From contig JXTC01000033.1 of assembly GCA_002914845.1 (NCBI GenBank), forward strand, positions 1,269,608 through 1,333,607: a DNA stretch of 64,000 nt, read 5' to 3'. This document shows positions 12,417 to 24,970 of the stretch, piece by piece. Position 1 is the stretch's first letter. Every line of letters starts with the position of its first letter. This DNA comes from Trema orientale (lineage: Eukaryota > Streptophyta > Magnoliopsida > Rosales > Cannabaceae). The notes beneath the pieces are model-generated. The model made no database searches and had not been told where the DNA came from. It saw only the letters and a list, made by a program, of their open reading frames with translations. Made by a program: the position numbers and the translations under genes.

Positions 12417-15199
12417 TTCCCTTAAAAAGAACAGAGACAAAACTCACAAAAAAATAAAAACCCAAAGACAAAACATTTAAAAGAAAATTACATTATAACC
12501 TTTTTTTATTGATAAAACGCAATAAGTTATTACGCTAAGAATACCATTACTAAATAAGCAAGAAGTGATCATTCGCATTGAACTGCACTAAATATAAAAA
12601 TAACGAGGAGTTAGATCATCTATTTTCGTCACACTTATTATTCTTCAGTTAAGTTGTAGGTTCAGAATATGAACCTCCATCCTAATGATAATTTACTAAA
12701 ATGGTCCTTAATTTTTTTTGAAAATTGAGTGCATTTAAAAAGAGCACCCTATGTTATCCCCTAAAAAATAAACTAACATAAATAGGAGCACCACAGCATT
12801 TAACGTATTAATTTGTTCCTAAGTGATTATATACATTTTAGGTGGGACCTGTTGAAACCAGTCTATAAATTATTATCTCTTAATATCCCTTGCTAACATA
12901 TTAAGATGTTTGGCACTATATAATATTACTACAACAAACAACAATAGACTAAACTTAAGCTCCTACCAACCATAAAAGAAGGAAAAAAAAAATATGTGCG
13001 CACAATATATAAATAACGTGCCAAAAAATAATGGTACAGGAGATATAAATAAATGCACACATTCACATTGCTTTTTTATATCATAGATACCATGACATTT
13101 TTATAAATATTCGCATATCGTTCCATTTATTTATTATTTATTCATAATATTACACCCTTCAACAAGTCAAGTTAAATAAATTAGGGGAAATTTTTCTATT
13201 GAAAAAAAATAAACTATAATGTGTTTCTAAACATTCTATAGTCCTTTATATTATTAGGGAGACAACTAAAACGAGCAGTAATAGTTCTACTATTTTTTCC
13301 AAGTTCATGGTGAAAAATAAAACAACTTATTATCCATTTATTTTTTTAATTTAAAAAAAAAAAACAAAAAGCCATGCTACTTTAATTATTAAAAAAAAAA
13401 GATTTATAAATGCTAATAAAAACGCATATATTCGACCATAGTCAATTAGGCTCGACCCGAAGCAAAAATTTAGGTGAAATTTGGACCTCGAAAGTGAATT
13501 GTTCCACTTTTTTCAGCTCAACCATAATCGAACACATGGTCAAAATTCAGATGATAATGTAAGAGTCAGAGCTATCATCAAATTCGTTGGGAGACGTCAT
13601 ATTTATTAATTTGATTAATTACCCATATTTGATATTATCTTTCAATTTTTATTTGGAAAATATGCTTCTTAGACCATGATATTTCAAATGTGTTAAGAAA
13701 ATCATTGAAATGCATCAAAATTATCGGAGGCCTTTTTTTTTTTTTTTTGTCCTTCTTGCACCATAGGCATATATTGTAGAATTTTAGTAAGAGTAGTATA
13801 TTTTTCAAATTTGAGGTACTATCAAGCATATTTAACATAACTTAGCAGAGAAAAACTTAACACAATTATATAAGGGTTAGGAGTACAAAGATTTTTAAGT
13901 AATCTCATAAATGTGACATGGCAAATAAGGTCTTTGTTTTAAAAGAAGTGTTGCAAAACGGCCTTTTATCACCAGGTGGATATTTTGTTGTCGTATTTGA
14001 TGCAAATTCCTTTAACTAACATTCTCCAAAATTTTAACATCAAATAACAAAAGATGAAATTTAGTTTATTAATAATGAGTAATAGATAGAGTTCTTGAAA
14101 ACAAATATCATACGGGTAAAACTTTCATATATAGGAAAAAATTCCAAATTAAATTCAGCGAGTAAAATGATAAAAATTCAACACTTATGAAATCCACGTA
14201 TAGAATTCGAATAACATATTAGTTATAAAAAAATAATAATAACATATCAGTTTTTTCTCTAAAAGAAAAAGCTTTTTAACCAAAAAAAGAGCTATTAAAA
14301 CATAAATTTTAAAATAATAAATTATATTAGAAGAAGGAACTCCTTCAACCGGCTAACTAAATTAGGTACAATACGCATGTTTAATCACTATGTTAAGAAA
14401 GAAAAAATAAAATAAAACAAGAAAAATTAATTTGACACCAAATAATCATATAATAAATAGGAGAGTAAGTCATTACTAAGATTTTGAACCACTATCAATT
14501 CATGATAGTGTTTTCACAAATATTTATATTCATCAGCATAGATTCTTCAATATATGGACCTCATCAACTTTAAATCTAATATAAAATCATTTCATACTAC
14601 ATAAAGAAATAATAGAAATAAACTATATATATATAAAATCAGGTAAGATAAAACGATCATAAATCTAAATTTATGATAAATTACTACTTTCACGTAAAAA
14701 TAATTATTATTAAATAAAAAATTGAAACTGACAAATTAATTTGTTGTACTATATTATTTTTTATCATTTAAAAATGATGCAATATTTTAAAAGTTTGATT
14801 GAACATCAAAATTGACAAAAATATAAGTTTAACACGTTCTTATTTGGTTATGGACAATGGTTATGCAAATATTAGGGTTTATATAAATATGACTAAATTT
14901 TAGGCCCAATTTGAGTAAATATTCCTTTGTGAAATGTTATAGCAAAATATCTTGTATATATATTTATATATCAAGTGTAAAATTTTATATACCAAGTACA
15001 AAAAATTATATACTCAGTACATTTCAGTACAGTGACTGAAATTAGTAGATATATTTATCTACCAAGTGTAAAAATATATATACCTGAATATTTAGATATA
15101 AAATTTAAAAAGTGGACATCTACTTAATCAAATATAAAATATTGGTCATTCACCTAAATTTCTCAATAATTTTGACGATGAAATTATTTAAGACGTGAT

Positions 15200-15256
15200 T
15201 GCATGTATAGTACAACGGTAACACACCTTCTCCGAATATTAAAAGTCTTGAGTTTA
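15200..15256 (+). mobile_element. Possible SINE head (tRNA-like A and B boxes)
   Basis: An A-box-like TAGTACAACGGTAACAC is followed about 30 bases on by a B-box-like TTGAGTTTAAGGC, the spacing used by tRNA-derived SINEs. No poly-A tail or flanking duplication was found because another repeat starts immediately to the right. Tentative. Confidence 0.25.
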
Positions 15257-15289
15257 AGGCTATATTTTGTATAAGAGATAGTAGGAATG

Positions 15290-16115
15290 AGGAGGAATAT
15301 GAGAGAATGAAAAAAGAGTGATAATACCTTTTTGGTTATATTTGATAGGAGGGAAGGAAGATGAGAAAGAATGAGAATTACATGATCTAGGGAAATGAGA
15401 TGAAAGAAGAAAGAGAACACTTTTCTTTTATTGTATGTGGTCAATACGAGAGGAATGAAAAAAAAAAATCAAAATCATCACATTTGTTTGATAGGAGGGA
15501 GAAGTCAAATGAATGAGAAAGTTTTTGTTCACAACAACTACCAAATTACCTAAAGTTTTTGTTTTACAACAACTACTAAATTACGTATTCTTCAAATTCG
15601 CTCTTAAAATCTCTTAAATTTTTGAGGGAATTAAAAGTTCGTTAAATTAAATATTTTAAATCCGTTGTCCAGTCTCTCCTTTCGTAAAATCCTTAATAAC
15701 AAATGAAGACTTTACCTAAATTTATCTATTTCTCCCTCTTCCTTTTTCTTCAATTTCTCCCTCTTATCAAAGAAACTCAAAGTTCAAAGTTATATAGCAA
15801 GAAAGATAGGGAAAAGAAGGATTGAGAATAATTTTTTTGAAGAAATTTCTTATAGTATATGTTTTATTATTCTTTTAATAATTTAATGGATGTTAAATTA
15901 TCAAATAACTCATCTTTTTCTACTTATTTTAATCATTCAAAAGTGGAAGAGATGAGACAGGTGGACCCATAAGGAGCCATCATCACCCCCTTCACTTCTC
16001 CTCTCCCTCATTTTTTCCCTCTCTCCGATCATATAAAGGATTGTAGTTCACCTCTCACTACTTTCCCTCTATTCCCCCAAAAAACCTCTCTACCAAACGG
16101 AGTACAAAACTCCAT
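15290..16115. mobile_element. Possible PIF/Harbinger-like MITE, purine/pyrimidine-rich
   Basis: The left side is purine-rich (GATAGGAGGGAAGGAAGATG) and the right side is its pyrimidine-rich inverse (CCCTCTATTCCCC, ACCAAACGGAG). A shorter relative lies at about 48696-49090. The TTTGGTAGGAGGGA-type ends resemble plant PIF-related MITEs by recall. No target duplication was resolved. Confidence 0.35.
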
Positions 16116-16597
16116 GTTTTTGGTAATTAAAAAAAATTTATAACATTAAGCATCACATATATTATTTAGCATCTTCTAATTATAGTACTATTTTAATTTT
16201 TAATAGCGGCAGAGGCAAGGATTATGAAAATATAGTGGGGCACATGTTAAGATAATAGTAGATGTCATCACTGACTTTAAGAACGAAAATATCAGTATCG
16301 ACAGAAATATCAGTACTACAAACTAAGGAAATATAAAAAAAAAAATATCAATATTGGTGGAAATTAAAAAAATAGAAAGAAAAAAATTAGTGAAAATTTT
16401 ATTTAAAATATAGAAAAATTAAAAGAAAATTTATCATAATTAGGAACCATAAAAAAAATTAGTACATTTATTAGAAATACAAGAAGGTATTACATGAATT
16501 GAGTATAGAAAGACGATTAATATAAAAGAAATAGATATAACAAATAGAGTTAACACCATTAAAAATAAAACATATAATAAAAAACAAACATATATAT

Positions 16598-16849
16598 GGG
16601 TCCAAATCTAGTAAGTTTTTTTTAAAAAAAAATAATAAAATCTCTCTATAGATATTATTTTAGCCAAATAAAATTCATATTACACGTCTTTTCATGTAAA
16701 AATGTAGGTAGAGAAATAACATTAACTACTGTATTTTTATTTTTTTTTTCTAACTATTCAAATCGTTATCGTTATTAGATAATAATCCTACAACTAGAAG
16801 AAGAAATACTTACAAATAGGTTTAAAAGAATACCCACTGAATTGACCCC
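16598..16849. mobile_element. TA-flanked MITE, copy B (diverged)
   Basis: It begins GGGTCCAAATCTAGTAAG after CATATATAT and ends ACCCACTGAATTGACCCC before TATATAT. It has the TTACACGTCTTTTCATG block and the inverted T-rich/A-rich ends of the family. It sits in a stretch (about 16210-17240) rich in GAAATATC-like words whose own identity is unresolved. A single ambiguous base (N) lies just outside at 16857. Confidence 0.65.
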
Positions 16850-17304
16850 TATATATNGATTATCCAATAGTTAGATACAATGATTTGAGTAGTTGAAAAA
16901 AATAACAACAATAAGTACACATTATTTAGTAAAATAATACTTTAAAAAAATACCTAATGATAATCATCCATATATATTTTGTATTATAGGTGGAAAAAGT
17001 AGTAAAATTTTTATACTTTAAAAAATTCTTAAAAATTATTAACTTTTATTTTTTTCTCTTCGGTTCTGAAATTTTCTCAAAATTTCCCAGAAATTAAAAA
17101 AATTACACTATGAATTCCCAATATCAATATTTTTACCAAAATTTCATCAATATTTCTTAAAACTGTTTTGGAAATATTTTTAATCTTAAAAAATATTTCG
17201 GCACCTCAATGTTCCAAAATTTCTCTAAAGTTTCAAGGAATATCGGACGTGATGTGTGTCAAATGGCATTTGACGGCAGCATGGGGAACAGCCGGGGGAG
17301 TGGG

Positions 17305-17762
17305 TAGGGATGGAAATTATACCCGCTAACTCATTTATCCGCAGATACCTAACTCCGATGGGGCGGGTAATATCCGACTATTCGGGTAAACAGGACGAGT
17401 ACGGGTACTTAGTGAAAAACTCAATCTGGGTACAGGGCAGGTATAGGTATAGATTACTTATTCCGCATACCCGACTCGATTATTTTTATATATATATTAG
17501 GTATATATATAATTTATGTAAAATACATAAAAATAAATATGTATATATAAAAATTAGGTTGTATTATTAAAGTATTACTAATTTTAGTATATGATATTGT
17601 CATTAAATTTTTTTTTTCTTTAAATTTATATATTTTTTTTATTTTTTAAATTATTCAAATAATATATTTTTTTTTAATTGGAGCGAATATGTGTTTGATT
17701 ATTTCCCGTAAATATAAGGCAAAATAGCCATACCTGTCTTGAATATGACCCGTTGCTATCTC
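17305..17762. mobile_element. hAT-like non-autonomous element (relic)
   Basis: The left end TAGGGATGGAAATTATACCC and the right end ATGACCCGTTGCTATCTCA are imperfect inverted repeats. The subterminal parts are full of GGGTA/TACCC words (GCGGGTAATATCCG, ACGAGTACGGGTAC). This resembles plant hAT elements starting TAGGGATGGCAA. No convincing 8-bp duplication is visible, so the call is moderate. Confidence 0.45.
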
Positions 17763-20064
17763 AAGGTGGGGTGTGGGGCTCTAAGGAAACAGACTCCGTT
17801 GTTTTTTTTTTTTTTTCCAGTAATATATTGACGGGACTCTCTTCTTTTTTTTTTTTTTTTCGGTTTCAGGACGGGACTCCGTTACGGCGGGTTTATTTTG
17901 CGGTCTTTTTCTCTGTCAGTGTCATGGCAGGCAATGCTATTGGCTCGCGTTAACCCGGCAACAGAATTTTGTTTATTTATTTATTTTCCAATTTTAGTTT
18001 CTTTATTTTTTTCTCTTTCTTTTTTGGGATTTATTTGTTGCTGAAATTCGACCTCCTAAGTTGGTAGTTTTCATATATAATGTATTGTATTGTCTGGGCC
18101 CAATGTGGGCCCCGAGGACCTTCTGTATATTCATGATCATTGGTCAGAATGGGTGCATGATGTTTTTTCTACTTTGTTGAAATTTGAGCAGTGACATGGA
18201 TACGAGGCGCGTGTTATGTAATGTAAGTATGATTTGGTCAATTTCTTTTTTTTTTTTGGAAAAATAATTTTATTATTTATTAAAATGTACAGTGAAAATA
18301 CTAAAAGCATCATTTTATATCTTTTAACAAAATATCAGTTTCAACGTTATATTTTGATTAATACAAAATGTGTTCCCTTAATTGGTCAAATGCATATAAA
18401 AACTTCCATTTTGACATTTACTTATGGTCAAAGTACCATTGGTTAAATAGTCAAATTATCCACTAAATATGCAATCAAACATTCTTAATCCAACCTCATT
18501 TTTGTTTTCAAAATTCTACAATTTTTTTTTAAACAATTGGTTATTTGGTTATAGGTCTGAGGAGTAGTTTGACTATTTAAATAATGTGTAAAGTTTCAAT
18601 GGAGATTCTTGTTTTTTATCCATGAATAGGTGCTCTTATTTGGACCATTAGATTTTGATCTCATGATTATAATAATAACAAACATAAAAAAATATTAATA
18701 ACTTAAAAATAGGCGACTTGTTTATAACTTGATGAGTTGGACATTTTTCCCCCAATCCCATTCCATTTTTCTTTAGTTCTCATTCCATAATTGATTCATT
18801 TCCTAGTATACTTGTTTCTTTAATGGTTCAAGTATATTATCTTAAAATGTTTTATCTATCTCTTTGTTTATTTTTTTTCACGTTGTTTTTATATTTCACA
18901 TACACATTTTTTATTTTGTTTTTGTTTTTTTTTTTGAAAGGTACGTTTTTTTAATTTTACATGTAGGTTTTATCATGGTTATTTTAATATAAGATAATAT
19001 TTCTTTCAAAATAATATTAATACTAATAACAACAAGAATAAAAAAAATTAACAACAATAATAATTAAAATAATTACAATTTTTATTAAAAAATTACATAC
19101 CTATATGCATGTCCTTGCTACTTCATATGACAGTAAAATTTGATTAAAATCTATTGACAACATGATTTGGGTAGAAGAAGAAAATCAGTTACTTTCTTGA
19201 AACGTATACTGATGAAAAAAAAGGGCTTTAAAATCATATATCTTAATATAAATTTTAATGGTACATGTTTCTATAAAAAATTATTCACACGAAAAAAGTA
19301 AAAAAAAAAAAAATTATCACAGTCATACTACAATTATAATTTATTTAAATTTAAAATTTATTAAATAATCAACTAAAAGACATGCGCACAAATTAAGTAA
19401 AGTTCTTTTTAAATAATAATGAACTGAATCTTAACCAAAAGAATAGAAGATGGACAATTCAAATCTTATTTGATCTCGATATCGAGAAAAAAAATGAAGT
19501 ATAAAAGAGAAAAGAAAAAAAAAATCAAGAGCATATGAATGAAGTTAATAAAAAAAAAAATTATCAATTTTTTTCTTAAAAAATCATTCCAAAATTCTTT
19601 TCCTTAAATAATCAATTCACCAACTAATGATTGTAGGTAAATTTTACTTGCTATTATAAGTCATTTTCAAGTTAGTCATAGTACCCATTTATGGAGCAAA
19701 AGCAAAAAAACTCTATTGAAAACTCACCCTTAAATAATTTTAATCAATGATATTAATGTCATTTTATAACATAATTTTGACCAAACTTGAACCAATGATT
19801 AATTTTGATGCGATTTGACAAATTAAAGAGATACGTTATGAATAATTTTAGTCTTTTTGTAATCATTTATTACAAGATATTCAGTTGGGGTATTTACGCT
19901 CATGGGGTCTACTTATGGCTTCATGATGATAAAATAGTCTCATTCATAGATTTTACTAAAACTAACGGCCATTGTCATATTATCTGCCTAATTTTATCCA
20001 AAGGCTTTTTAATACAACAACCTCCACAACTCGAAACAACTTAATAAAATTAACTATAAATGTA
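17763..20064. other. Gene-free AT-rich intergenic DNA
   Basis: No gene or named element could be supported. The block has long T runs (about 17800 and 17850) and an AT-rich interior. The only notable non-AT patch is GGGCCCAATGTGGGCCCCG near 18096-18114. Confidence 0.5.
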
Positions 20065-20964
20065 ATTTTTTAGAGCAAAATTCCATGAAATCTCTATTAG
20101 TTCTGTTAGAAAAGAAAGATGCTTTGTTTTTTTTTCCCCCATTAAGTTCCTCATTCTTTTATTTGTAGTTTTTAGGTCCCCATTCTTAGATTTTTGTTTT
20201 ATATTAATTTTTTTTTAGTCTTTTCTATCTAATATTACAGTTAATTAGCTCTTGCCCAAATATGCTCATCTCAGTAAGGGTAAAATTTGAAATAAAGGGA
20301 AATTATTAGTTTTTTCAGAAAAAAGAGTCTGGTTATCATTTTTGTTCAAGATGGATGTAAGAAATTAGAATATTTTATATGGTTCTAATATAGATCTACT
20401 TTGGTCCAAGTATTAATAAATTTAGAAGAAAGGTATATGAATATATTGCCAATTTTATGGGATATATATTGCCAATTTTATGTTTTGTCGTTCCAATTTT
20501 ATAGGATATATATTGCCAATTTTGTGAGATATATATTACCAAAATTTTATATGGTTCCAGTATGAATCTATTTCAATCCAAGTATTCCTATACCTTTCTT
20601 CTAGATTTATGAATACTTGGACCAAAGTATATCCATATTGGAACTATATAAAATTTTCCAATTTCTTCCTTCCATCTTGAATGAAAACGATAATCTAACT
20701 CTTTTTTTTTCTTAATAATAATTTCTTTTTATTTCCAATTTTACCTCGGAGATAAGCACGTTTTGGACAAGTACTAATTAACGGCAGTTTTGGACAGAAA
20801 AAATTAAATAGAATTAACGTAGAACAAAAATATAAAAATGAAGACCAAAAAGCCACAAATAAAAGAATGGAGATTTAATTGCAAAAAAAAAAAACTAATA
20901 GAAATACATTTTTTCTAATAAAACTAATATTTAGGAACTTCAGGGGGGTTTTGCTCTAAAAAAA
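20065..20964. mobile_element. Large inverted-repeat (foldback) element, arms about 380-400 bp
   Basis: From TTTTTTAGAGCAAAA at the left, about 400 bp recur in reverse complement ending TTTTGCTCTAAAAAA at the right. Matching landmarks, in inverted order, include TCTTTTATTTGT, ATTCAAGATGGA, TTTGGTCCAAGTATT and TAGAAGAAAGGTAT. The short loop between the arms (about 20440-20540) has a repeated GATATATATTGCCAATTTT motif. The arms look roughly 75-80% alike by eye. It is probably a non-autonomous foldback transposon. Confidence 0.75.
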
Positions 20965-21230
20965 ATAGAGTTCAAAGTTAATTTTACTAAATTGCTCTGA
21001 GTTTGAGAGACTTTTATATTAAAAAGCCATATCAGAACCAAAATGCACAAAATTTCCTTCATGATGACCACTTTAAGTTTCTTAAAAGCCGATAAGGTTC
21101 TTTAATGCCCAAAATTTTGGGCATTTTATTAAAAATATTTTAATTAAAAAGGTAATATTTTACTGATGATCTTTATTATCTTCTTCTTTTGGAGATTTAT
21201 GGTAACTCACAAATCTTGTTATTGTTATTG

Positions 21231-21314
21231 TATTTGTAATCCACTTTTCCTCTCTTTTATTTGAAGCGTTTGTATTTGTAATCCACTTTTTCTCTCTTTT
21301 ATTTGAAGCGTTTG
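21231..21314. repeat. Young 42-bp tandem duplication
   Basis: Two adjacent 42-bp units (21231-21272 and 21273-21314) start TATTTGTAATCCACTTTT and end GAAGCGTTTG. They differ at one base, so the duplication is recent. Confidence 0.95.
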
Positions 21315-21663
21315 AAATTATAATCCTTATTTTTATACTATAATTAAAGCTCTTTAGCTTCGAGTAATATTATCCCTTGAGGAGTCATTTTTATCCCAAA
21401 AAAAGAATGTTAGAAAGAGAAAATAATATGTTCTTGAAAAAAAAACATGTTTCATTTTATTTTGTAAGCAATAAACTTGTGTAGATATCAAAATTACTAA
21501 AGTAAGGATATACAATGATACGGTCCAAAATTGGAGTCTTTAAAAACTTAATTTTTATTAAACAAAGTTTCTAATTGTTGCAAAATTTTCACTTATTTTA
21601 ATTTGAATGAATCATACATCTTGGGATCGATTTAATGTTTATTTGGATAAACATACATGTATA

Positions 21664-21905
21664 GGGCACCAATCTAGTAAGTATATTTTTTTTTTTACCT
21701 ATAGGTATCATTTTGGTCAATAAAAATTTTTTATGCATATTTTTTTTATTGTAAAACGTAAGAGAGAGAAATAACATTAATGATGCACGTCTTTTCATGC
21801 ACTTCATTATAGCCATTGTATCATTATTAGATAATGATCCAACAGTTAAAAAAAAAAATACCTACACATAGGTAAAAAAAAAAAATACCCATTAAATTGA
21901 CAACC
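21664..21905. mobile_element. TA-flanked MITE, copy C
   Basis: It begins GGGCACCAATCTAGTAAG after ACATGTATA and ends ATTAAATTGACAACC before ATATATATT. The family's TTTTTACCTATAGGTA block, CACGTCTTTTCATG block and ATAATGATCCAACAG hairpin arm are all present. Confidence 0.75.
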
Positions 21906-22088
21906 ATATATATTTATATTGGATGTACTAGATTAACGATTTTAGTTATTCATATTTTGTAGTTACATGTAACCGAATATTCATTTAGTGGATGTATGTG
22001 CTCCTTACTTTTTAAGAATTAAGTTGTAAAACAGCTTTTTATTTAAGGATGATAACTAAAAGGGAAGATGAGGGGTATATATATTTAA

Positions 22089-22260
22089 GGGGATGGCTAC
22101 GGTAGGGGCGTCCCTACGTAGGGTCATGCCTTAATTATCGTTGGATGGGAATCTGTAGGGAATAACGGGAATCTGTGGAGAATCTATTTATATACAGATT
22201 CTCATCCAACGGTGAATAGACAGGGCCCTACGTAAGGGCACCCCTATTGTAGACGCGCCC
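22089..22260. mobile_element. Mutator-type MITE, copy 1, with exact 9-bp target duplication
   Basis: A 172-bp element whose ends are inverted repeats (GGCTACGGTAGGGGCG at the left; CCCCTATTGTAGACGCG at the right). It is flanked on both sides by TATATTTAA (22080-22088 and 22261-22269). The 9-bp duplication is characteristic of the Mutator superfamily. The interior contains a second inverted pair (GTTGGATGGGAATCTG / CAGATTCTCATCCAAC). Confidence 0.9.
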
Positions 22261-22668
22261 TATATTTAAAAGCATACGTCACCATTTAATGCAATTTGTT
22301 TTGTCAATAAAATTTTTGTCTCTATATTTTTTTATCGATTATATTCAATTAAATAACGACTAACACGGTTTACATCAAAATGCTCTTTAAAGCTGTTAAT
22401 GATATGCCAATGACTAAAAAAGAAGACGAAGAAATACCTATAACTTTACAACATTTACGTTTTTTATTTTTTTAAAGTGAAATTGATAATGAATATTATC
22501 TTAAATAACATCTTCGAGACATCTACACCTTTTATTTCATTTTTAAAAAATATAAATATAAATATTTCCAAATAAGTCCTTAGAGTTGCAATGAGTATGG
22601 CTATTCCTGGTGTTCGTTTTTGGACTGATTTCCAGATTTTTTTTTTTTTTCACCCCTAATATTATACA

Positions 22669-22840
22669 GGGGATGGCTACGGTAGGGGCGTCCCTACGTA
22701 GGGTCATGCTTTAATTATCGTTGGATGGGAATCTGTGGGAATAACGGGAATCTGTGGAGAATCTATTTATATACAGATTCCCATCTAACGGTGAATAGAC
22801 AGGGCCCTACGTAGGAGCGCCCCTACTGTAGACTCGCCCC
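22669..22840. mobile_element. Mutator-type MITE, copy 2, with 9-bp target duplication
   Basis: It is about 94% identical by eye to the copy at 22089 and the same length. TATTATACA is present at 22660-22668 and again at 22845-22853, with four extra bases between the right end and the second duplicate. Two close copies 400 bp apart suggest recent activity or local jumping. Confidence 0.88.
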
Positions 22841-23098
22841 ATACTATTATACAATTGGAAATTGGTAAAGATATATATCCATATATATATTTTACATTAG
22901 CCCGTTAATCATATTTGGTAAATTATTTTTGAATGGGCGTGGTAAACACTGTTCATAGGTGCGCGTGGAAACTTTGGAATCTGGTCAGCAGCTTTATTAT
23001 ATGTTATTTCTGACCACTCCGGTGTGTTCGGTCATTGGTGGTCCTGCTCCCAGAAAAATAAATGAATAAACAAAAATAGGATATGTGGTCCCAATGGT

Positions 23099-23164
23099 AC
23101 ACGTCATTATCCAAGCTCATTAAGCTCAGCCACGTGGTTTGGTCGCTTCCGTACCTACGTGTCA
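23099..23164. promoter_or_regulatory. Cluster of three ACGT-core (G-box/ABRE-like) motifs
   Basis: ACACGTCA (23099), GCCACGTGG (about 23129) and TACGTGTCA (23157) lie within 66 bp, in a locally GC-richer island (about 22990-23220) inside very AT-rich DNA. ACGT-core clusters are bound by plant bZIP/bHLH factors. No gene start was recognised next to it, so whether it is a promoter is inference. Confidence 0.35.
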
Positions 23165-23221
23165 TGAGCCCACTGCTTCGCCGTATCTCAACGCAGGACA
23201 TTCTGTTCCCAACTCCTTGAA

Positions 23222-23335
23222 CAAAGCAAAGAGATAAATACCTTTTCTTTTTTTTTTTTTCCGGAAGCAAAGAGATAAATACCTTTTCTTTTCTTTTTTT
23301 TTTTTCCCCCCGGAAGCAGAGATAAATACTTATTA
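23222..23335. repeat. Three-unit imperfect tandem repeat
   Basis: AAGCAAAGAGATAAATACCT plus a pyrimidine run ending CCGGA occurs twice (about 23224 and 23265). A third, shortened unit starts AAGCAGAGATAAATACTT (about 23315). Length differences lie in the T/C runs. Confidence 0.8.
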
Positions 23336-23822
23336 AGAAAAAGGAGTATAAGCGATAATTCCTCGAACGAATGCTAAACACCCTGGACTAGTTTAGCATT
23401 TCTCATCCCTACATGTTAGCAACGAGAATTATTATTATTATAAAAATAGATCCAATAAATCTGTTATAATTATGCAATTTAAATACATATTGCTAATTTC
23501 ACTAGCCAAATCATCTTTTTTTTTTCTTTACACCTGGAAATAGTGGACTTCAAAAAGGAAAAAAAGAAAAAGCAAAAAACAAGCAAACAAAAAAACGGTT
23601 TTGTTAATTCAAATTTCGGAACCGGTTATTACAAACAAATTGAGGGATTTTTACACACAAAGTGTTTAATAATAACTTTACGGTATGTTATCAAAACCAA
23701 CTATTTTTGTTATGTTAGAGATCTAAAATTGTTTAAATATCTCATTTCCTAAAAAACCTTAAAACACCTTATAGCTCTCAGTTGTGCTCGATTATATGTT
23801 CGCTCATGCTCCATTGCATATT

Positions 23823-23825
<3 letters not shown>

Positions 23826-23885
<60 letters not shown>
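23826..23885. repeat. (TA)n microsatellite, about 30 units
   Basis: Sixty bases of uninterrupted alternating TA. It is the longest TA run in the window and carries no inserted MITE. Confidence 0.97.
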
Positions 23886-23890
<5 letters not shown>

Positions 23891-24479
23891 AAGTACTCAA
23901 TCATAGTTGAAAATTTTCCATTAGCTCAAGTTGTAATCAAACGAGGATAAATTTGGAATTTTGAAATTTTTATTAAATAAAAGGCCTACTTTTATAAATA
24001 ATTCACACTTATACATTTTTTCATCATGCTTAAAAAACTGGTCAAAATAGAAATGCACCATGAAATTAGTATTATGTGTACCAACACCAATTCCAACTTT
24101 TTTTTTTACCAAATGAATTGTAGTAATGTATTCTATACATAACATATGAGTAAGCTAGTTTAACTGAGAAGTAGTATTAATCTCATTTATAAGACATTCT
24201 CTTGAACCAATCACGTAAAAATCAAATTACAAATCAACCCTTAGATCAGTTGGTGAACACTGGAACCAAAAAAAAAAAAAAATCTTTCTCCAAATTGCAA
24301 AAATTTTAGATATTTTTTTCCCATTTTACACTGCTCATTGAAATATAATGTAGAAGGGTGACTTGATGAGTCACAGATTATGTCATACAATTAGTGTAAG
24401 TCACTCACTAATCCACCAATCAATATCCTCAAAGTCACTGTCCAAGGGCAAGGACGCCATGCTTGGATATATTTTCAAC

Positions 24480-24970
24480 TTTTTATTTATAAAAATAGAA
24501 AACAAAAACAAAAATTTTGTTTATATTTTTAAATTTTAAAAATAAAAAACTTGTTTGGTAACACATCAAATTATTTTTAATTTTTAAAAACAAAAAATAT
24601 AAACATGGTAACCATAAAAATTAATTAGAGAAATACTGTTTTTAAAATTTATTTAGGAAAAATATCACTTTTAAAAGATTATTTAGAAAAATATCATCTA
24701 CGAGGACTTTAAAATTTATTTAAAAAATATCATTTCTAAAAGTTTGTTTACGAAAATAACACAAAATTTGATTTAGAAAAATATCACTATCTGTTTAAAA
24801 AAATTTTGGAAGTGAAAAGTTTTCACTTTCATTATTTTTAAAAATTTTGTTTATAATTTTTTTTAAACAGAAAATGAAAACAATGTTACTAAGCATGTTT
24901 TCCGAAAAAAATTATAATTTTTTGTTTATTTAAATGGAAAACAGAAAATAAAAGTTTATGCAGACCCTAA
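24480..24970. repeat. Diffuse AT-rich palindromic repeat
   Basis: The left side (AAAATAGAAAACAAAAAC, TTTGTTTATATTTTTAAA) and the right side (AAATGGAAAACAGAAAATAA, TTTGTTTATAATTTTTTTTA) resemble each other. Between them AAAATATCA-type words recur, as in the repeat family around 43 and 48 kb. Probably a degraded foldback element; the boundaries are uncertain. Confidence 0.35.

Larger units (their letters stand above)
10921..15199. other. Gene-free AT-rich intergenic DNA
   Basis: About 4.3 kb without a supportable gene. It contains the foldback element at 11549-11885 and a 51-bp-period tandem repeat at 12329-12416. Around 14960-15090 a motif resembling TATACCAAGTGTAAAA recurs about four times. 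The rest is AT-rich with many homopolymer runs. Confidence 0.6.

Noticed and set aside
17310-17570. 86-codon plus-strand frame
   Set aside because: It consists of hAT-like subterminal repeats and AT-rich DNA, with Tyr/Ile runs from TATATA.
22089-22840. The two 172-bp repeats considered as a segmental duplication
   Set aside because: Each has its own different 9-bp flanking duplication and the sequence between does not repeat, so they are separate insertions.
23004-23381. 125-codon minus-strand frame
   Set aside because: It crosses poly-Lys runs from the tandem T-rich repeat and has no recognisable domain.
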